Below are positions 33,502 through 42,560 of a stretch of 64,000 bases of DNA, in pieces. The first letter of the stretch is position 1; every line of letters begins with the position of its first letter. The notes beneath the pieces were generated by a model, which did not search any database, was not told the DNA's origin, and saw only the letters and a program-made list of their open reading frames with translations. The stretch comes from Ruminococcus sp. YRD2003 (GTDB lineage Bacteria > Bacillota > Clostridia > Oscillospirales > Ruminococcaceae), in assembly GCA_900109435.1 (NCBI GenBank), contig FNZT01000015.1, positions 22,532 to 86,531 on the forward strand. Reading direction: 5' to 3'. The translations under genes and the position numbers were made by a program.

Positions 33502-33524
33502 TGGCAGATGAAAGACATCTGCCA
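33502..33524 (-). terminator. Terminator of the GGDEF/EAL gene
   Basis: TGGCAGATG (33502-33510) pairs with CATCTGCCA (33516-33524) just past the minus-strand stop at 33531. Confidence 0.7.
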
Positions 33525-33530
33525 ATTACA

Positions 33531-35198
33531 TTATAAACTGTAGTGACGTTCCGAGAGCTTGTACTCGAACTTTTCGACTGGCAGGGGCTTATCGAACAGG
33601 AATCCCTGAGCATACCTGCAATTATTCTCGCGCAGGATCTGCACCTGATGAACTGTCTCGACGCCCTCGGCGATACATTCCATACCGAGCTTCTGCGCCA
33701 TAGATACGACATGAGTGAACAGAACGGCGCGGCAGCTCTTGTCGTTGTCCTCGTCCACGGGGAGGAAACTTTTGTCGACCTTGAGCACATCCCACGGTAT
33801 GTCGGTGAGGAGCTTCAGTGACGAATAGCCGACGCCGAAGTCATCGACGGAAGTGCCGATGCCCTCCCACTGCAAACCGCTCACGAGCTTCTTGAGGTCG
33901 CGGAACTCGACGTCGGTATAGGTCTCGGTGAGTTCGACCTCAATGAAACTATGAGGGATCCTGTACTTGTCTATGATCTCGACAATTTGTTCCTGCAAGT
34001 CAACGTCAGCCATATGCTTTCGTGAGAAGTTGACGGAAACGGGCACAACGTGCCTTCCCTCGTCGAGCCAGCGTCTGATATCGCGGCAAACGTGCTCCAG
34101 CATATAGAAGTCGAGCTTGCATACGTCGCTGTTCTGCTCGAAAATGGGTATGAAATCGGCAGGCGGGACGATACAGCCGTCGCGCAGCCAGCGGCAGAGA
34201 GCCTCTGCGCCCGAAATCTCGCCTGTATCGATATCCACCTTCGGCTGATAGTACACGAGGAATTCCTCATTTTGTATCGCATAAGGGAAAAGCTGCTGTA
34301 AATGGACGATCCTTTCCTTATTTGCGACCATGACTTCGTTGAAGTAAACAACGTCGTCATTTTGCGGCTGACGCGCAGACTGCGACGCGGAAATGACCTT
34401 ATCGATGATATCGCCGGGCGAGTTTAGCTCGAAGCCCTCGGGGATAATAAAGACGCCGGTGCAGGCAGACACCATAACTCTGTCGCCCGTGTCCCTGTCA
34501 TAGATAACAGCAGCGCCCGAGAGGTAGCGCAGCACGCGGTCAAGCTCGGAACGGCTGCATATCATGATGAAGTTATCGCCGCCGCATCTGCAAACGGTAC
34601 TCTCGTCGTCGAGGTCATCGTTGAGTGTATTGTAGTAGCCCTTCATAGCGATGGAGCCGGCGTTTCTGCCGACCTGCTGATTGACGAGCGAGAAGTGCTT
34701 GAGATTGAAGTGCAGAGCGACCTTGCCGACGAGTCTGTCCTCCAGAGCGAGCTTTTCCATGTGACCGATAAAGTACCTGAGATTATGGAAGCCGTCGGGG
34801 TCGTAGAAAGTGAGTTTGTCGGTAACGTGCTTCAGTCTGAGGCGGCTGATAAAGGTCATGGTAGTTTTGAGAGCGAGCGTGATGCGTTCACGTTCGGTGT
34901 AGCTCCACGGCTCTGCGTCCTTGGCGATAGACACCTCACAGACAGCGACGCTGTTTATCTCGGTAACGAGCCTGTCGGAGATGGCGACGACGCATTCCTC
35001 ACCCGTATTGAAAACACAGGTCGAGCGTCCTTTGCCCGTAGCCTCGTCCTTGAGCGAGTCATAGAAAAAGACAACGACCTTCGAGATGCGCAGTATTTTG
35101 CATAGCCCTGTGATATACGAGCGGATAGCCATAGGGTCGGGCACAGCGAGCTTGCTAAGATTCTTGAGATACTCCTCAAACAAGATATAGTATTCCAT
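33531..35198 (-). CDS. GGDEF-EAL protein with degenerate GGDEF, likely c-di-GMP phosphodiesterase
   Basis: A 555-residue cytosolic signalling protein. Residues 1-130 look like a GAF-type sensor. Residues 150-285 form a GGDEF domain whose signature reads CGGDNF, so cyclase activity is probably lost. Residues 300-550 are an EAL domain with the catalytic set intact: GAEALCRW, ELTET, VDDFGVGYSS, LKVDKSF, AEGVET. It should hydrolyse cyclic di-GMP, perhaps with GTP binding at the GGDNF site as activator. No membrane segments. No cyclase or c-di-GMP riboswitch is apparent in the window. Confidence 0.9.
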   Translation of the reverse strand: MEYYILFEEYLKNLSKLAVPDPMAIRSYITGLCKILRISKVVVFFYDSLKDEATGKGRSTCVFNTGEECVVAISDRLVTEINSVAVCEVSIAKDAEPWSYTERERITLALKTTMTFISRLRLKHVTDKLTFYDPDGFHNLRYFIGHMEKLALEDRLVGKVALHFNLKHFSLVNQQVGRNAGSIAMKGYYNTLNDDLDDESTVCRCGGDNFIMICSRSELDRVLRYLSGAAVIYDRDTGDRVMVSACTGVFIIPEGFELNSPGDIIDKVISASQSARQPQNDDVVYFNEVMVANKERIVHLQQLFPYAIQNEEFLVYYQPKVDIDTGEISGAEALCRWLRDGCIVPPADFIPIFEQNSDVCKLDFYMLEHVCRDIRRWLDEGRHVVPVSVNFSRKHMADVDLQEQIVEIIDKYRIPHSFIEVELTETYTDVEFRDLKKLVSGLQWEGIGTSVDDFGVGYSSLKLLTDIPWDVLKVDKSFLPVDEDNDKSCRAVLFTHVVSMAQKLGMECIAEGVETVHQVQILRENNCRYAQGFLFDKPLPVEKFEYKLSERHYSL

Positions 35199-35711
35199 AT
35201 AAACTCCCCATTTCGGAAAAAGACGTTAGACCGTCCGAGTGACGGATAACATTATATATAACATTATATCACAGCACAAAGCAATATTGCAATAAGGAAC
35301 GGCAAACATTTACATTTTGTTCAAAGGGTGAGGCAGATTTTCGTCATTTCGATGAAAACGGAAAAATATTTAACTCTCGCACTATCTGACATACACACCG
35401 CAGTAAAGCGCAATAATTTGCTTGACAAAAAGGTATTACAGTAGTAAAATAATTATCAGAGATGATCCATGTCACGCTCATTTTGCGCACTGCTGAGTGC
35501 TGTATAAGCGTATGCCGAACGGTGATTTGTAAGATGTGCACAATATGAAGCAGCCAAAAGCGGTGAAATGCACAATTTTCTGTTATGTACAAAAAAGCCC
35601 TTTGACAAAAACTCCATTTTGTGATATAATGTACATTAGGATCATTATTATGATAATTGCAGATTCCGATCTGCTGTTCAAGGAATCGGATATCGGAAAG
35701 GAACAATCACT
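35199..35711 (+). promoter_or_regulatory. 513-bp gap with two tandem promoters for the MinD-like gene
   Basis: Two sigma-A promoters point to the MinD-like gene: TTGACA 35422-35427 with TAAAAT 35445-35450, and TTGACA 35602-35607 with TATAAT 35625-35630, both with 17-nt spacers. No convincing ORF or riboswitch lies between; the upstream 200 bp is AT-rich and must hold the minus-strand promoter of the GGDEF/EAL gene. Confidence 0.7.
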
Positions 35712-36449
35712 ATGTCAAAGATAATTGCAGTTACATCAGGAAAAGGCGGCACAGGAAAGTCATCGGTATGTGCCGGACTTGGCTACACTCTCGCAAAGCA
35801 GGGGCACCGCACGCTTCTTATCGAGCTTGACTTCGGTCTGAGATGTCTCGACATCATGTTCGGAGTAGAGAACGAGATAAAGTACGACCTCGGTGACGTC
35901 CTTGCAGGCAGAAAGACTGCTCTCGACGCGGTACAGACAGTTCCTATGGCAAACAACCTCAGCCTTCTCTGCGCGCCCAAGACTCTCACGTCCGTAAATG
36001 CGAAGCAGATAGTTGAGATATGCCGCTCTGTAAAGAAATATTTTGAATATATCATCATCGACACAGGCGCAGGCATCAATTCACACGTCTTCGATATCGT
36101 TGAGCAGGCGAACCTCATACTTGTAATCTCAACGCCCGACCCCGTGTGCATCAGAGACGCGAGCCTCATGTCAGACGAGTTCTACAACCGCGGCAACAAG
36201 AGCCAGCGTCTGATAATCAACAAGATAAGCAAGAAAGTCATCGGCGAGGCGCTTGTATCTAACCTCGACGAGATAATCGACAAGGTGGGCGTACAGCTCA
36301 TCGGCGTTATTCCCGACGACTTCACCATGACAGTCGCAACAGGCAAGGGCAATCCTATCCCGACAGATTCGTCGGCACTTAAAGCATTTGACGCAATATC
36401 CAAGCGGCTCGGCGGAGAATTCGTGCCGCTCACGGTAAAGACAGCATAA
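35712..36449 (+). CDS. minD: MinD/ParA-family ATPase
   Basis: A 245-residue ParA-superfamily ATPase, closest to MinD, which positions the division septum. The deviant Walker A KGGTGKSS, the switch IELDFGLRCLDIM and the IIDTGAGI Walker B are in place. It lacks the long C-terminal amphipathic helix typical of MinD (the end is GEFVPLTVKTA) and has no minC or minE beside it, so it might act with another partner. The next gene, mgsA, is 41 nt away and probably co-transcribed. Confidence 0.8.
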   Translation: MSKIIAVTSGKGGTGKSSVCAGLGYTLAKQGHRTLLIELDFGLRCLDIMFGVENEIKYDLGDVLAGRKTALDAVQTVPMANNLSLLCAPKTLTSVNAKQIVEICRSVKKYFEYIIIDTGAGINSHVFDIVEQANLILVISTPDPVCIRDASLMSDEFYNRGNKSQRLIINKISKKVIGEALVSNLDEIIDKVGVQLIGVIPDDFTMTVATGKGNPIPTDSSALKAFDAISKRLGGEFVPLTVKTA

Positions 36450-36490
36450 ATAAAAAAAGCACTTCCGCTCGGAGGGGAAAGGACAGAAAA

Positions 36491-36892
36491 ATGAAGATCG
36501 CGATCATTGCTCATGACGCTAAAAAGGAACTAATGGTACAGTTTTGCAGTGCCTACTGCGGAATACTGTCCAAGCATACACTTATTGCTACCAACACAAC
36601 AGGAAAGCAGGTCAGCGAAGCAACGGGACTTCCCATAAAGCGCTATCTCAGCGGAAGAGGCGGTGCCGAGCAGATCCTCGCACTGCTGTCCTGCAACGAG
36701 GTCGATGTGCTCCTCTTCTTCAGAGACCCCATCAACCCCAAATCCACAGACGTGAACGATATGAACCTGCTGAGGCTGTGTGACGTGCATAACGTCCCCG
36801 TAGCCACCAATATAGCAACAGCCGAGGCGCTCATCCTTGCACTTGAAAGAGGCGACCTTGACTGGCGAGAGGTCGGCAGTCCGGGAATATAA
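36491..36892 (+). CDS. mgsA: Methylglyoxal synthase
   Basis: A 133-residue enzyme turning dihydroxyacetone phosphate into methylglyoxal and phosphate, a bypass of lower glycolysis. The phosphate-binding HDAKKE start, the GGAEQI and FFRDPINP segments with the catalytic Asp, and the end VATNIATAEA are all conserved. Full length. AGGGGAAAGGA lies upstream, though a little far; two hairpins follow the stop. Confidence 0.95.
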   Translation: MKIAIIAHDAKKELMVQFCSAYCGILSKHTLIATNTTGKQVSEATGLPIKRYLSGRGGAEQILALLSCNEVDVLLFFRDPINPKSTDVNDMNLLRLCDVHNVPVATNIATAEALILALERGDLDWREVGSPGI

Positions 36893-36930
36893 ACCGTATG
36901 CGGTACCGTGTCTGGTACACGGTATCGCTT

Positions 36931-36955
36931 AATTGTCCCTGTTCAGGGACAATTT
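36931..36955 (+). terminator. Terminator after mgsA
   Basis: AATTGTCCCTG and CAGGGACAATT form an 11-bp stem with a T tail. A second, imperfect hairpin (GGTACCGTGT with ACACGGTATC) lies just upstream at about 36902-36925. Confidence 0.8.
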
Positions 36956-37011
36956 TCATGTTAGGGCAAATCGCCCAAATGTATAAAATCTGATTTGAAA
37001 GGCTGAAAACT

Positions 37012-38355
37012 ATGGCAAATAACATCAAGCGCCCCAACGGTACAGAGGACGTCCTCCCGAAGGACATACACAAGTGGTATACCGTTGAGAAGATAGCGCG
37101 CGAGACCGCGGAGAGCTACGGCTTCGGCGAGCTGCGCTTCCCCACCTTCGAGAACACCGACCTCTTCCTGCGCTCGGTCGGCGAGACGACAGATGTCGTA
37201 CAGAAGGAGATGTACACAGTAAAAGCAAAGGAGACCGAGTTCACGCTCCGTCCCGAGGGCACGGCAGGCGCTATCCGCGCAATGCTCCAGAACGGAATGC
37301 TCAACGAGGCACTGCCGCAGAGGATATTCTACATCATCTCCTGCTTCCGCCATGAGAGACCGCAGGCGGGAAGACTGCGCGAGTTCCACCAGTTCGGACT
37401 TGAAATGGCAGGAAGTCCCGCACCGTCAGCGGACGCCGAGGTCATCAGCCTTGCCAAGAACATACTCGACCGCCTCGGGCTCAAGAACATCGAGCTCCAC
37501 ATCAACTCCATCGGCTGCCCGACCTGCCGCGCGAAATATCACGACGCGCTGAGGGCATACTTCGAGCCGCGCAAGGACGAGCTCTGCGACACCTGCAAGG
37601 AGCGCCTCGTCAAGAATCCTATGCGCCTTCTCGACTGCAAGAGCCCCGAAGACCGTGAGATAGCCAAGGACGCACCCGTCATCCTCGATTATCTCTGCGA
37701 TGAGTGCAGCGAACACTTCACAAAGCTGAAGAAATACCTTGACAATGCGGGCATAGCTTACACTGTCGACCCCAAGATAGTACGCGGACTTGACTACTAC
37801 ACCAAGACAGTTTTCGAGTTCATCACGACGGAGATAGGCGCTCAGGGAACAGTTTGCGGCGGCGGACGTTACGACGGGCTCATCGAGCAGCTCGGCGGAC
37901 AGCACACTCCCGCCCTCGGTTTCGGTATGGGCATTGAGCGTCTGCTGCTTGTCATGGACAAACAGGGCTGCGACTATCTCGCGCCGAAGAAGTGCGACAT
38001 CTACTTTGCAACGATGGGTGACGCGGCTCTTGAAAAGGCAATGGAGCTCTCGCGGGCGCTCCGCGAATACGGATATTTTGCCGAATACGACCTTATGGGA
38101 CGCGGCTTGAAAGCGCAGATGAAGTACGCGAACAAGATAGGAGCGGCATTCACGATAGTCCTCGGAGACAACGAGCTCGAAGAGGGCAAGGCAAAGCTCA
38201 AGGAAATGGAAAAGGGCGAGGAAGTAACGATATACCTCGGCGACAAGTTCGCAGCTTCGTTTGAAGAGGTATACTTCAATAAAATGCTTGATTTTATGGA
38301 CGAGGAGACAGGCGGAAACGGCTCGCTCTTCGCATTTACAGGGGAGGATAAATAA
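37012..38355 (+). CDS. hisS: Histidyl-tRNA synthetase
   Basis: A 447-residue class II synthetase charging tRNA-His. Motif 2 (FRHERPQAGRLREFHQFG), the histidine-specific loops RGLDYYTKTVFE and CGGGRYDGL, and motif 3 (GFGMGIERLL) are present. The C-terminal 100 residues are the anticodon-binding domain. Full length. It begins 57 nt after the upstream terminator and is directly followed by aspS, a common Firmicutes pair. No T-box is visible in the short leader. Confidence 0.97.
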   Translation: MANNIKRPNGTEDVLPKDIHKWYTVEKIARETAESYGFGELRFPTFENTDLFLRSVGETTDVVQKEMYTVKAKETEFTLRPEGTAGAIRAMLQNGMLNEALPQRIFYIISCFRHERPQAGRLREFHQFGLEMAGSPAPSADAEVISLAKNILDRLGLKNIELHINSIGCPTCRAKYHDALRAYFEPRKDELCDTCKERLVKNPMRLLDCKSPEDREIAKDAPVILDYLCDECSEHFTKLKKYLDNAGIAYTVDPKIVRGLDYYTKTVFEFITTEIGAQGTVCGGGRYDGLIEQLGGQHTPALGFGMGIERLLLVMDKQGCDYLAPKKCDIYFATMGDAALEKAMELSRALREYGYFAEYDLMGRGLKAQMKYANKIGAAFTIVLGDNELEEGKAKLKEMEKGEEVTIYLGDKFAASFEEVYFNKMLDFMDEETGGNGSLFAFTGEDK

Positions 38356-40131
38356 ATGGACAGTATGAAGGGACTCAAAAGGACGCATTATTGCGGTGAG
38401 GTCACCGAGACAGGCAAAGAAGTCGTAGTAGGCGGCTTCGTAGATAGGATAAGGGACAAGGGCGGCGTAATATTCATCGTCCTTCGCGACAGGACAGGCG
38501 TTGTACAGCTTATGTTCAACGACAAGTCCGACCCCGCCGTATTTGAAAAGGCAGCATCCTGCCGCAGCGAGTACGTGCTTATGGCAAAGGGCGAGGTCAT
38601 TGAGCGCGAGAGCAAGAACGACAAGCTCAAAACAGGCAACGTCGAGATATTCGTAAGCGACCTGCGCATACTCTCAAAGGCAGAAACTACACCGTTTGAG
38701 ATAACCAACGAGACAAAGGTCAACGAAGAGCTCCGCCTCAAATACCGTTACCTCGACCTCCGCCGCGCACCGCTCCAGCAGAACATCATCATGCGTCACG
38801 AGATAGCAAAGGTAACGCGCGAATACTTCTACGAGAACGGCTTCCTCGAGATAGAGACACCGATGATGATGAAGTCCACACCCGAGGGCGCGCGCGACTA
38901 CCTCATCCCCTCACGAGTACATCAGGGCAAGTTCTACGCACTGCCGCAGTCTCCGCAGATATACAAGCAGCTCCTTATGATAGCGGGCTATGACCGCTAT
39001 ATCCAGCTTGCACGCTGCTTCCGCGACGAGGACCTCCGTGCAGACCGCCAGCCCGAGTTCACCCAGATAGACCTCGAGATGTCGTTCGTAGACGCCGAGG
39101 ACATACAGGAGTGCGTTGAAGGCTTCATTCAGCGCGTGTTCAAGGAGATAAAGGGCGTAGACGTGCAGCTCCCGCTACAGAGACTGACATTTGCCGACGC
39201 GATGAACCGCTACGGCTCGGACAAGCCCGACACACGCTTCGGCTTTGAGATACAGGACATCACCGACACGGTCAAGGACATTGACTTTGTGGTATTCAAA
39301 AACGCAATAGAAGAGGGCGGAAGCGTCCGCGCCATCAACGTTAAGAACGGCGCCGCGACCTACACTCGCAAGGAGATAGACAAGCTCGTCGAGCACGCCA
39401 AGGGTATCGGAGCAAAGGGACTTGCCTACATACGCTGGGCAGACGAGCCCAACTGCTCGTTCAAGAAGTTCCTTGCAGACGGCGACCTTGAAAAGATATG
39501 CGCCGCAGTAGATGCACATGAGGGCGACCTCGTGCTCATCTGCGCCGACAAGACCAAGACGGTCCTCTCCACCCTCGGAGCTATCCGCCTCATCTGCGGA
39601 AAGCGCCTCGAAGTCATCCCCGAGGACAAGTACAACTTCCTCTGGATAACGGAAATGCCCTTCTTTGAGTATGACGACGAGAGCGGCACATGGGTAGCGG
39701 CTCACCACCCCTTCACAATGCCCATGGAGGAATGCCTCGACTATCTCGACACAGACCCCGCAAATGTACGTGCCAAGGCGTGGGACCTCGTTCTCAACGG
39801 CACCGAGCTCTCCAGCGGCTCTATGCGTATCACAGACTATGAGCTCCAGCAGAGGATGTTCGAGGCGCTCGGCATGACCGATGAAGAAATAGACGCGAAG
39901 TTCGGCTTCCTTGTTGACGCATACCGCTATGCAGCGCCTCCTCACGGCGGAATGGGCATCGGACTCGACCGCCTTGCGATGATAATGTGCGGAGCAGACA
40001 GCCTCCGTGACGTAACAGCCTTCCCGAAGGTACAGAACGCGAGCGAGCTTATGAGCGAGTGCCCGTCCACAGTCGACAAGGCGAGCCTCGACGTGCTCGG
40101 CATCGCGGTAACAAAGACCGAAGAGGAATGA
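38356..40131 (+). CDS. aspS: Aspartyl-tRNA synthetase, bacterial type
   Basis: A 591-residue class IIb synthetase. The N-terminal OB fold binds the anticodon, the catalytic core has motif 2 [14 protein letters not shown] and motif 3 [11 protein letters not shown], and the insertion at about residues 290-420 is the GAD domain of bacterial enzymes. It starts at the base following the hisS TAA, with GGGGAGG as ribosome site inside hisS. Whether it charges only tRNA-Asp or also tRNA-Asn cannot be read here; no gatCAB or asnS is in view. Confidence 0.97.
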   Translation: MDSMKGLKRTHYCGEVTETGKEVVVGGFVDRIRDKGGVIFIVLRDRTGVVQLMFNDKSDPAVFEKAASCRSEYVLMAKGEVIERESKNDKLKTGNVEIFVSDLRILSKAETTPFEITNETKVNEELRLKYRYLDLRRAPLQQNIIMRHEIAKVTREYFYENGFLEIETPMMMKSTPEGARDYLIPSRVHQGKFYALPQSPQIYKQLLMIAGYDRYIQLARCFRDEDLRADRQPEFTQIDLEMSFVDAEDIQECVEGFIQRVFKEIKGVDVQLPLQRLTFADAMNRYGSDKPDTRFGFEIQDITDTVKDIDFVVFKNAIEEGGSVRAINVKNGAATYTRKEIDKLVEHAKGIGAKGLAYIRWADEPNCSFKKFLADGDLEKICAAVDAHEGDLVLICADKTKTVLSTLGAIRLICGKRLEVIPEDKYNFLWITEMPFFEYDDESGTWVAAHHPFTMPMEECLDYLDTDPANVRAKAWDLVLNGTELSSGSMRITDYELQQRMFEALGMTDEEIDAKFGFLVDAYRYAAPPHGGMGIGLDRLAMIMCGADSLRDVTAFPKVQNASELMSECPSTVDKASLDVLGIAVTKTEEE

Positions 40132-40180
40132 TGCGAGCTGATGCGGCAGCGAGACGAATCCCCGCGAGCCGATAAAAAGA

Positions 40181-40215
40181 AAAGCCCTGAAGGAGCAAAG
40201 CTTCTTCAGGGCTTT
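40181..40215. terminator. Bidirectional terminator between aspS and uppP
   Basis: AAAGCCCTGAAG (40181-40192) pairs with CTTCAGGGCTTT (40204-40215) between the convergent genes. Confidence 0.85.
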
Positions 40216-40219
40216 TGGT

Positions 40220-41113
40220 TTAAGCGACAGCGGTTTTGATACCGAAGTAGAGCAGCACAAGTATGCCGAGGACTATTCTGTACCAGCCGAACACCTTGAA
40301 ATCGTGTTTTTTGATGTAGTCCATGAGGAACTTGATGACGAAGATCGACACAGCGAACGCGACTATCATACCCACGAGGAGTATTCCGAGCTCCGCGCCC
40401 GAGAAAGTGCCGCCGTCCTTGAGGACGTACTTGACTATTTTCAGCAGACTTGCGCCGAACATAACAGGCACAGCGAGGTAGAAAGTGAACTCAGCAGCGA
40501 CTGTACGCGAGATACCGATAAGGAGGGCGCCGACAATAGTTGCACCCGAACGCGAAGTACCTGGGAAGAGCGCGGCGAGGAGCTGAAAACCGCCGATTAT
40601 TAGTGCCGACTGATACGTGAGCTCGGCAATGGAGTTTATCTTAGGCTTGCGTTCCTTGTTCCAGTTCTCGACCACGATGAAAGCCACACCGAAGGTAATG
40701 AGAGCGAGCGCCACGACCCACGGTTTATAGAAATGTTTTTCTATCCAGTCGTCAACAAGCAGACCGATCACTGCGGCGGGGATACACGCCACCACGACCT
40801 TGAACCACATCTGCATTGTATCAGCCTTGACGTAAGCGCCGAAGCCTTCTTTTTTCCACGGATGAGGGTTGTTCTCCTTACCAAAGGGGAAGAGCTTCTT
40901 CCAGAAGATGATGACTACCGCCATGATCGCTCCGAGCTGGATAACGACGTCGAACATCTTGATAAAGGCTTTGTTGGCTTCAATGTCATCGCTGACGTGG
41001 AGGTTCAGGAACTCGTCAACGAGAATGAGGTGCCCCGTACTGCTGACGGGCAGCCACTCGGTTATACCCTCGACAATGCCGAGGATAACGGATTTGAGGA
41101 ATTCAAATATCAT
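40220..41113 (-). CDS. uppP: Undecaprenyl-diphosphatase UppP/BacA
   Basis: A 297-residue integral membrane phosphatase that recycles undecaprenyl diphosphate to the carrier for cell-wall synthesis and gives bacitracin resistance. The two catalytic motifs are intact: EGITEWLPVSSTGH near residue 15 and PGTSRSGATIVGAL near residue 190. About eight transmembrane helices. It is transcribed alone. Confidence 0.96.
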   Translation of the reverse strand: MIFEFLKSVILGIVEGITEWLPVSSTGHLILVDEFLNLHVSDDIEANKAFIKMFDVVIQLGAIMAVVIIFWKKLFPFGKENNPHPWKKEGFGAYVKADTMQMWFKVVVACIPAAVIGLLVDDWIEKHFYKPWVVALALITFGVAFIVVENWNKERKPKINSIAELTYQSALIIGGFQLLAALFPGTSRSGATIVGALLIGISRTVAAEFTFYLAVPVMFGASLLKIVKYVLKDGGTFSGAELGILLVGMIVAFAVSIFVIKFLMDYIKKHDFKVFGWYRIVLGILVLLYFGIKTAVA

Positions 41114-41178
41114 ATTGTTGTCCTTTCATGTATGTAATAGTGATACAAATAAGTATAACATATAATTGCGGAAATAGC

Positions 41179-41205
41179 AAGCCCTCTGCATAAAACAGAG
41201 GGCTT
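41179..41205 (-). terminator. Terminator of the SPFH/zinc-ribbon operon
   Basis: AAGCCCTCTG (41179-41188) pairs with CAGAGGGCTT (41196-41205), 16 nt past the last gene of the minus-strand operon. Confidence 0.75.
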
Positions 41206-41220
41206 TGGTGATCCGAGTTT

Positions 41221-41436
41221 TTATCGCTGAGAAGAAGTCTGCGTATTGCGCGGAGTTTTCTCAACCTTCGTACTTAGGAAGGTATCGCGATTCTCCGTGA
41301 ATCTCATACTGTCCTTGACCGTATAGTCGGACGCGCTGTTCTTCATATGAACAGTTTTCAGTTCTGAGAGCTTAGGCAGAACGACGATACAAGCGATAAT
41401 GAGACCGATAGCGAAGCTTAAAAGAATACCACCCAT
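41221..41436 (-). CDS. Small single-pass membrane protein
   Basis: A 71-residue protein with one N-terminal transmembrane helix (LLSFAIGLIIACIVVL) and a polar, probably cytosolic, tail rich in Ser, Thr and Lys. Family not recognised. It starts 4 nt after the zinc-ribbon gene and ends the operon, in the place of YdjH-like membrane proteins in the Bacillus ydj operon, though I see no sequence proof of homology. Confidence 0.7.
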   Translation of the reverse strand: MGGILLSFAIGLIIACIVVLPKLSELKTVHMKNSASDYTVKDSMRFTENRDTFLSTKVEKTPRNTQTSSQR

Positions 41437-41440
41437 ATCA

Positions 41441-42535
41441 TCAACCTCCTGTCAGAATGTGGAGCAGGAACCAGAGTATCGAACCGAGCACACCGATTCC
41501 GCCAGTGATACCGAGGAACATACCTGCCGCCTTGCCGACATCTGCGGGAAGATTGCCCACGAGCTTTCCCGTCTGACCGTTCATAGCAAAGGTGTACTTG
41601 TTGTTATTCCAGGTGGTGTTGAGTATCCACACAGGGTAGAGGGCATACTGCGCCTTGCCGCCCTTGAGCTTTACAGCTGAGCTCTCGCAGTGTACGGAGT
41701 CATAGCCTCTTACAGTAGCAGCGAAAGCAGCCTCGGTGCTCTTTTTTATGCGGGTATTGGCGCGCTCGACGCTCTCAGCGGATGAAACGTCGTACTTGTC
41801 GGCGAGATAGCCTGACAGGTAAGCCGTTTTGAAGTCGACAGCCTGAGTAAAATCGAACGGCTCGATAGACTCCATGAGGTCGTCGGGCATTTTCTGCGAA
41901 CCGTCGACGGGCACGTGCTCGAAAGCGATCTTACCCTTGCGGACAGCCTGATAATAGGAAGTTTCCACATAGCGGTAGTTAGCGTCGGTCCACGACTTTT
42001 TCTTTTCTGCGCGGAAGCACATACTTGCGTCAGCCTCCGCACCGAAGAGCCACACGGGGACATAAAGTCCCTTTATCTCGTCGATGTGGTTCTGGTCTTT
42101 AAAGACTTTGGGGAGCAGTGATTTTCCCGAAACGTACTTCTCATAGGCAGCCTTAGCGGCGTCCTTATTGAGCTTGAAGGGGATGATGAGGTCGGGGCGC
42201 AGGTCGCCCGAGAAGGTACCCGCCATTATGACGGGGTTATTGCAGTAGGGGCAGAATGAGGCGCCTGTAGTCTCCTCGGCGATTATCTGACCGCCGCAGG
42301 ATTTGCAGGAGTAGACGCGCATATTGCTTGTCTCGCCCTCTTCCCATTCACCGCCTGCCTCGTTCTCCCACGACATATCGTCGCCCATGGATTCATTAAG
42401 CTGCTCGTTGTAGTCCTGTACTGTCTCGACGTCGAATTCGGTGTCGCAGTACGGGCATTTCATTCTCTGCGCGGTGCTGTTGAACTCGAGTTTAGCGCCA
42501 CAGCAAGGGCATTTATATTCGTTAGCGTAAGACAT
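41441..42535 (-). CDS. TFIIB-type zinc-ribbon protein, YdjG-like
   Basis: A 364-residue protein. The N-terminus has two zinc ribbons: CPCCGAKLEF with CPYCDTEF (residues 9-31), and CKSCGGQI with CPYCNNPV near 75-100. A beta-rich domain of about 200 residues follows (SGDLRPDLIIPFKLNKD), and the C-terminus ends in a transmembrane helix (LGSILWFLLHILTGG). It matches the layout of YdjG-type proteins, which with an SPFH protein form a membrane-stress complex in Bacillus; the function here is inferred from that. Confidence 0.8.
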   Translation of the reverse strand: MSYANEYKCPCCGAKLEFNSTAQRMKCPYCDTEFDVETVQDYNEQLNESMGDDMSWENEAGGEWEEGETSNMRVYSCKSCGGQIIAEETTGASFCPYCNNPVIMAGTFSGDLRPDLIIPFKLNKDAAKAAYEKYVSGKSLLPKVFKDQNHIDEIKGLYVPVWLFGAEADASMCFRAEKKKSWTDANYRYVETSYYQAVRKGKIAFEHVPVDGSQKMPDDLMESIEPFDFTQAVDFKTAYLSGYLADKYDVSSAESVERANTRIKKSTEAAFAATVRGYDSVHCESSAVKLKGGKAQYALYPVWILNTTWNNNKYTFAMNGQTGKLVGNLPADVGKAAGMFLGITGGIGVLGSILWFLLHILTGG

Positions 42536-42560
42536 ATTATTACCTCCGACGGCAATACGT

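Noticed and set aside
35199-35711. c-di-GMP riboswitch before the GGDEF/EAL or MinD-like gene
   Set aside because: No conserved aptamer sequence seen; only promoters are supported.
39175-40260. 361-codon minus-strand ORF
   Set aside because: Antisense to aspS, with composition of a shadow frame and no domain.
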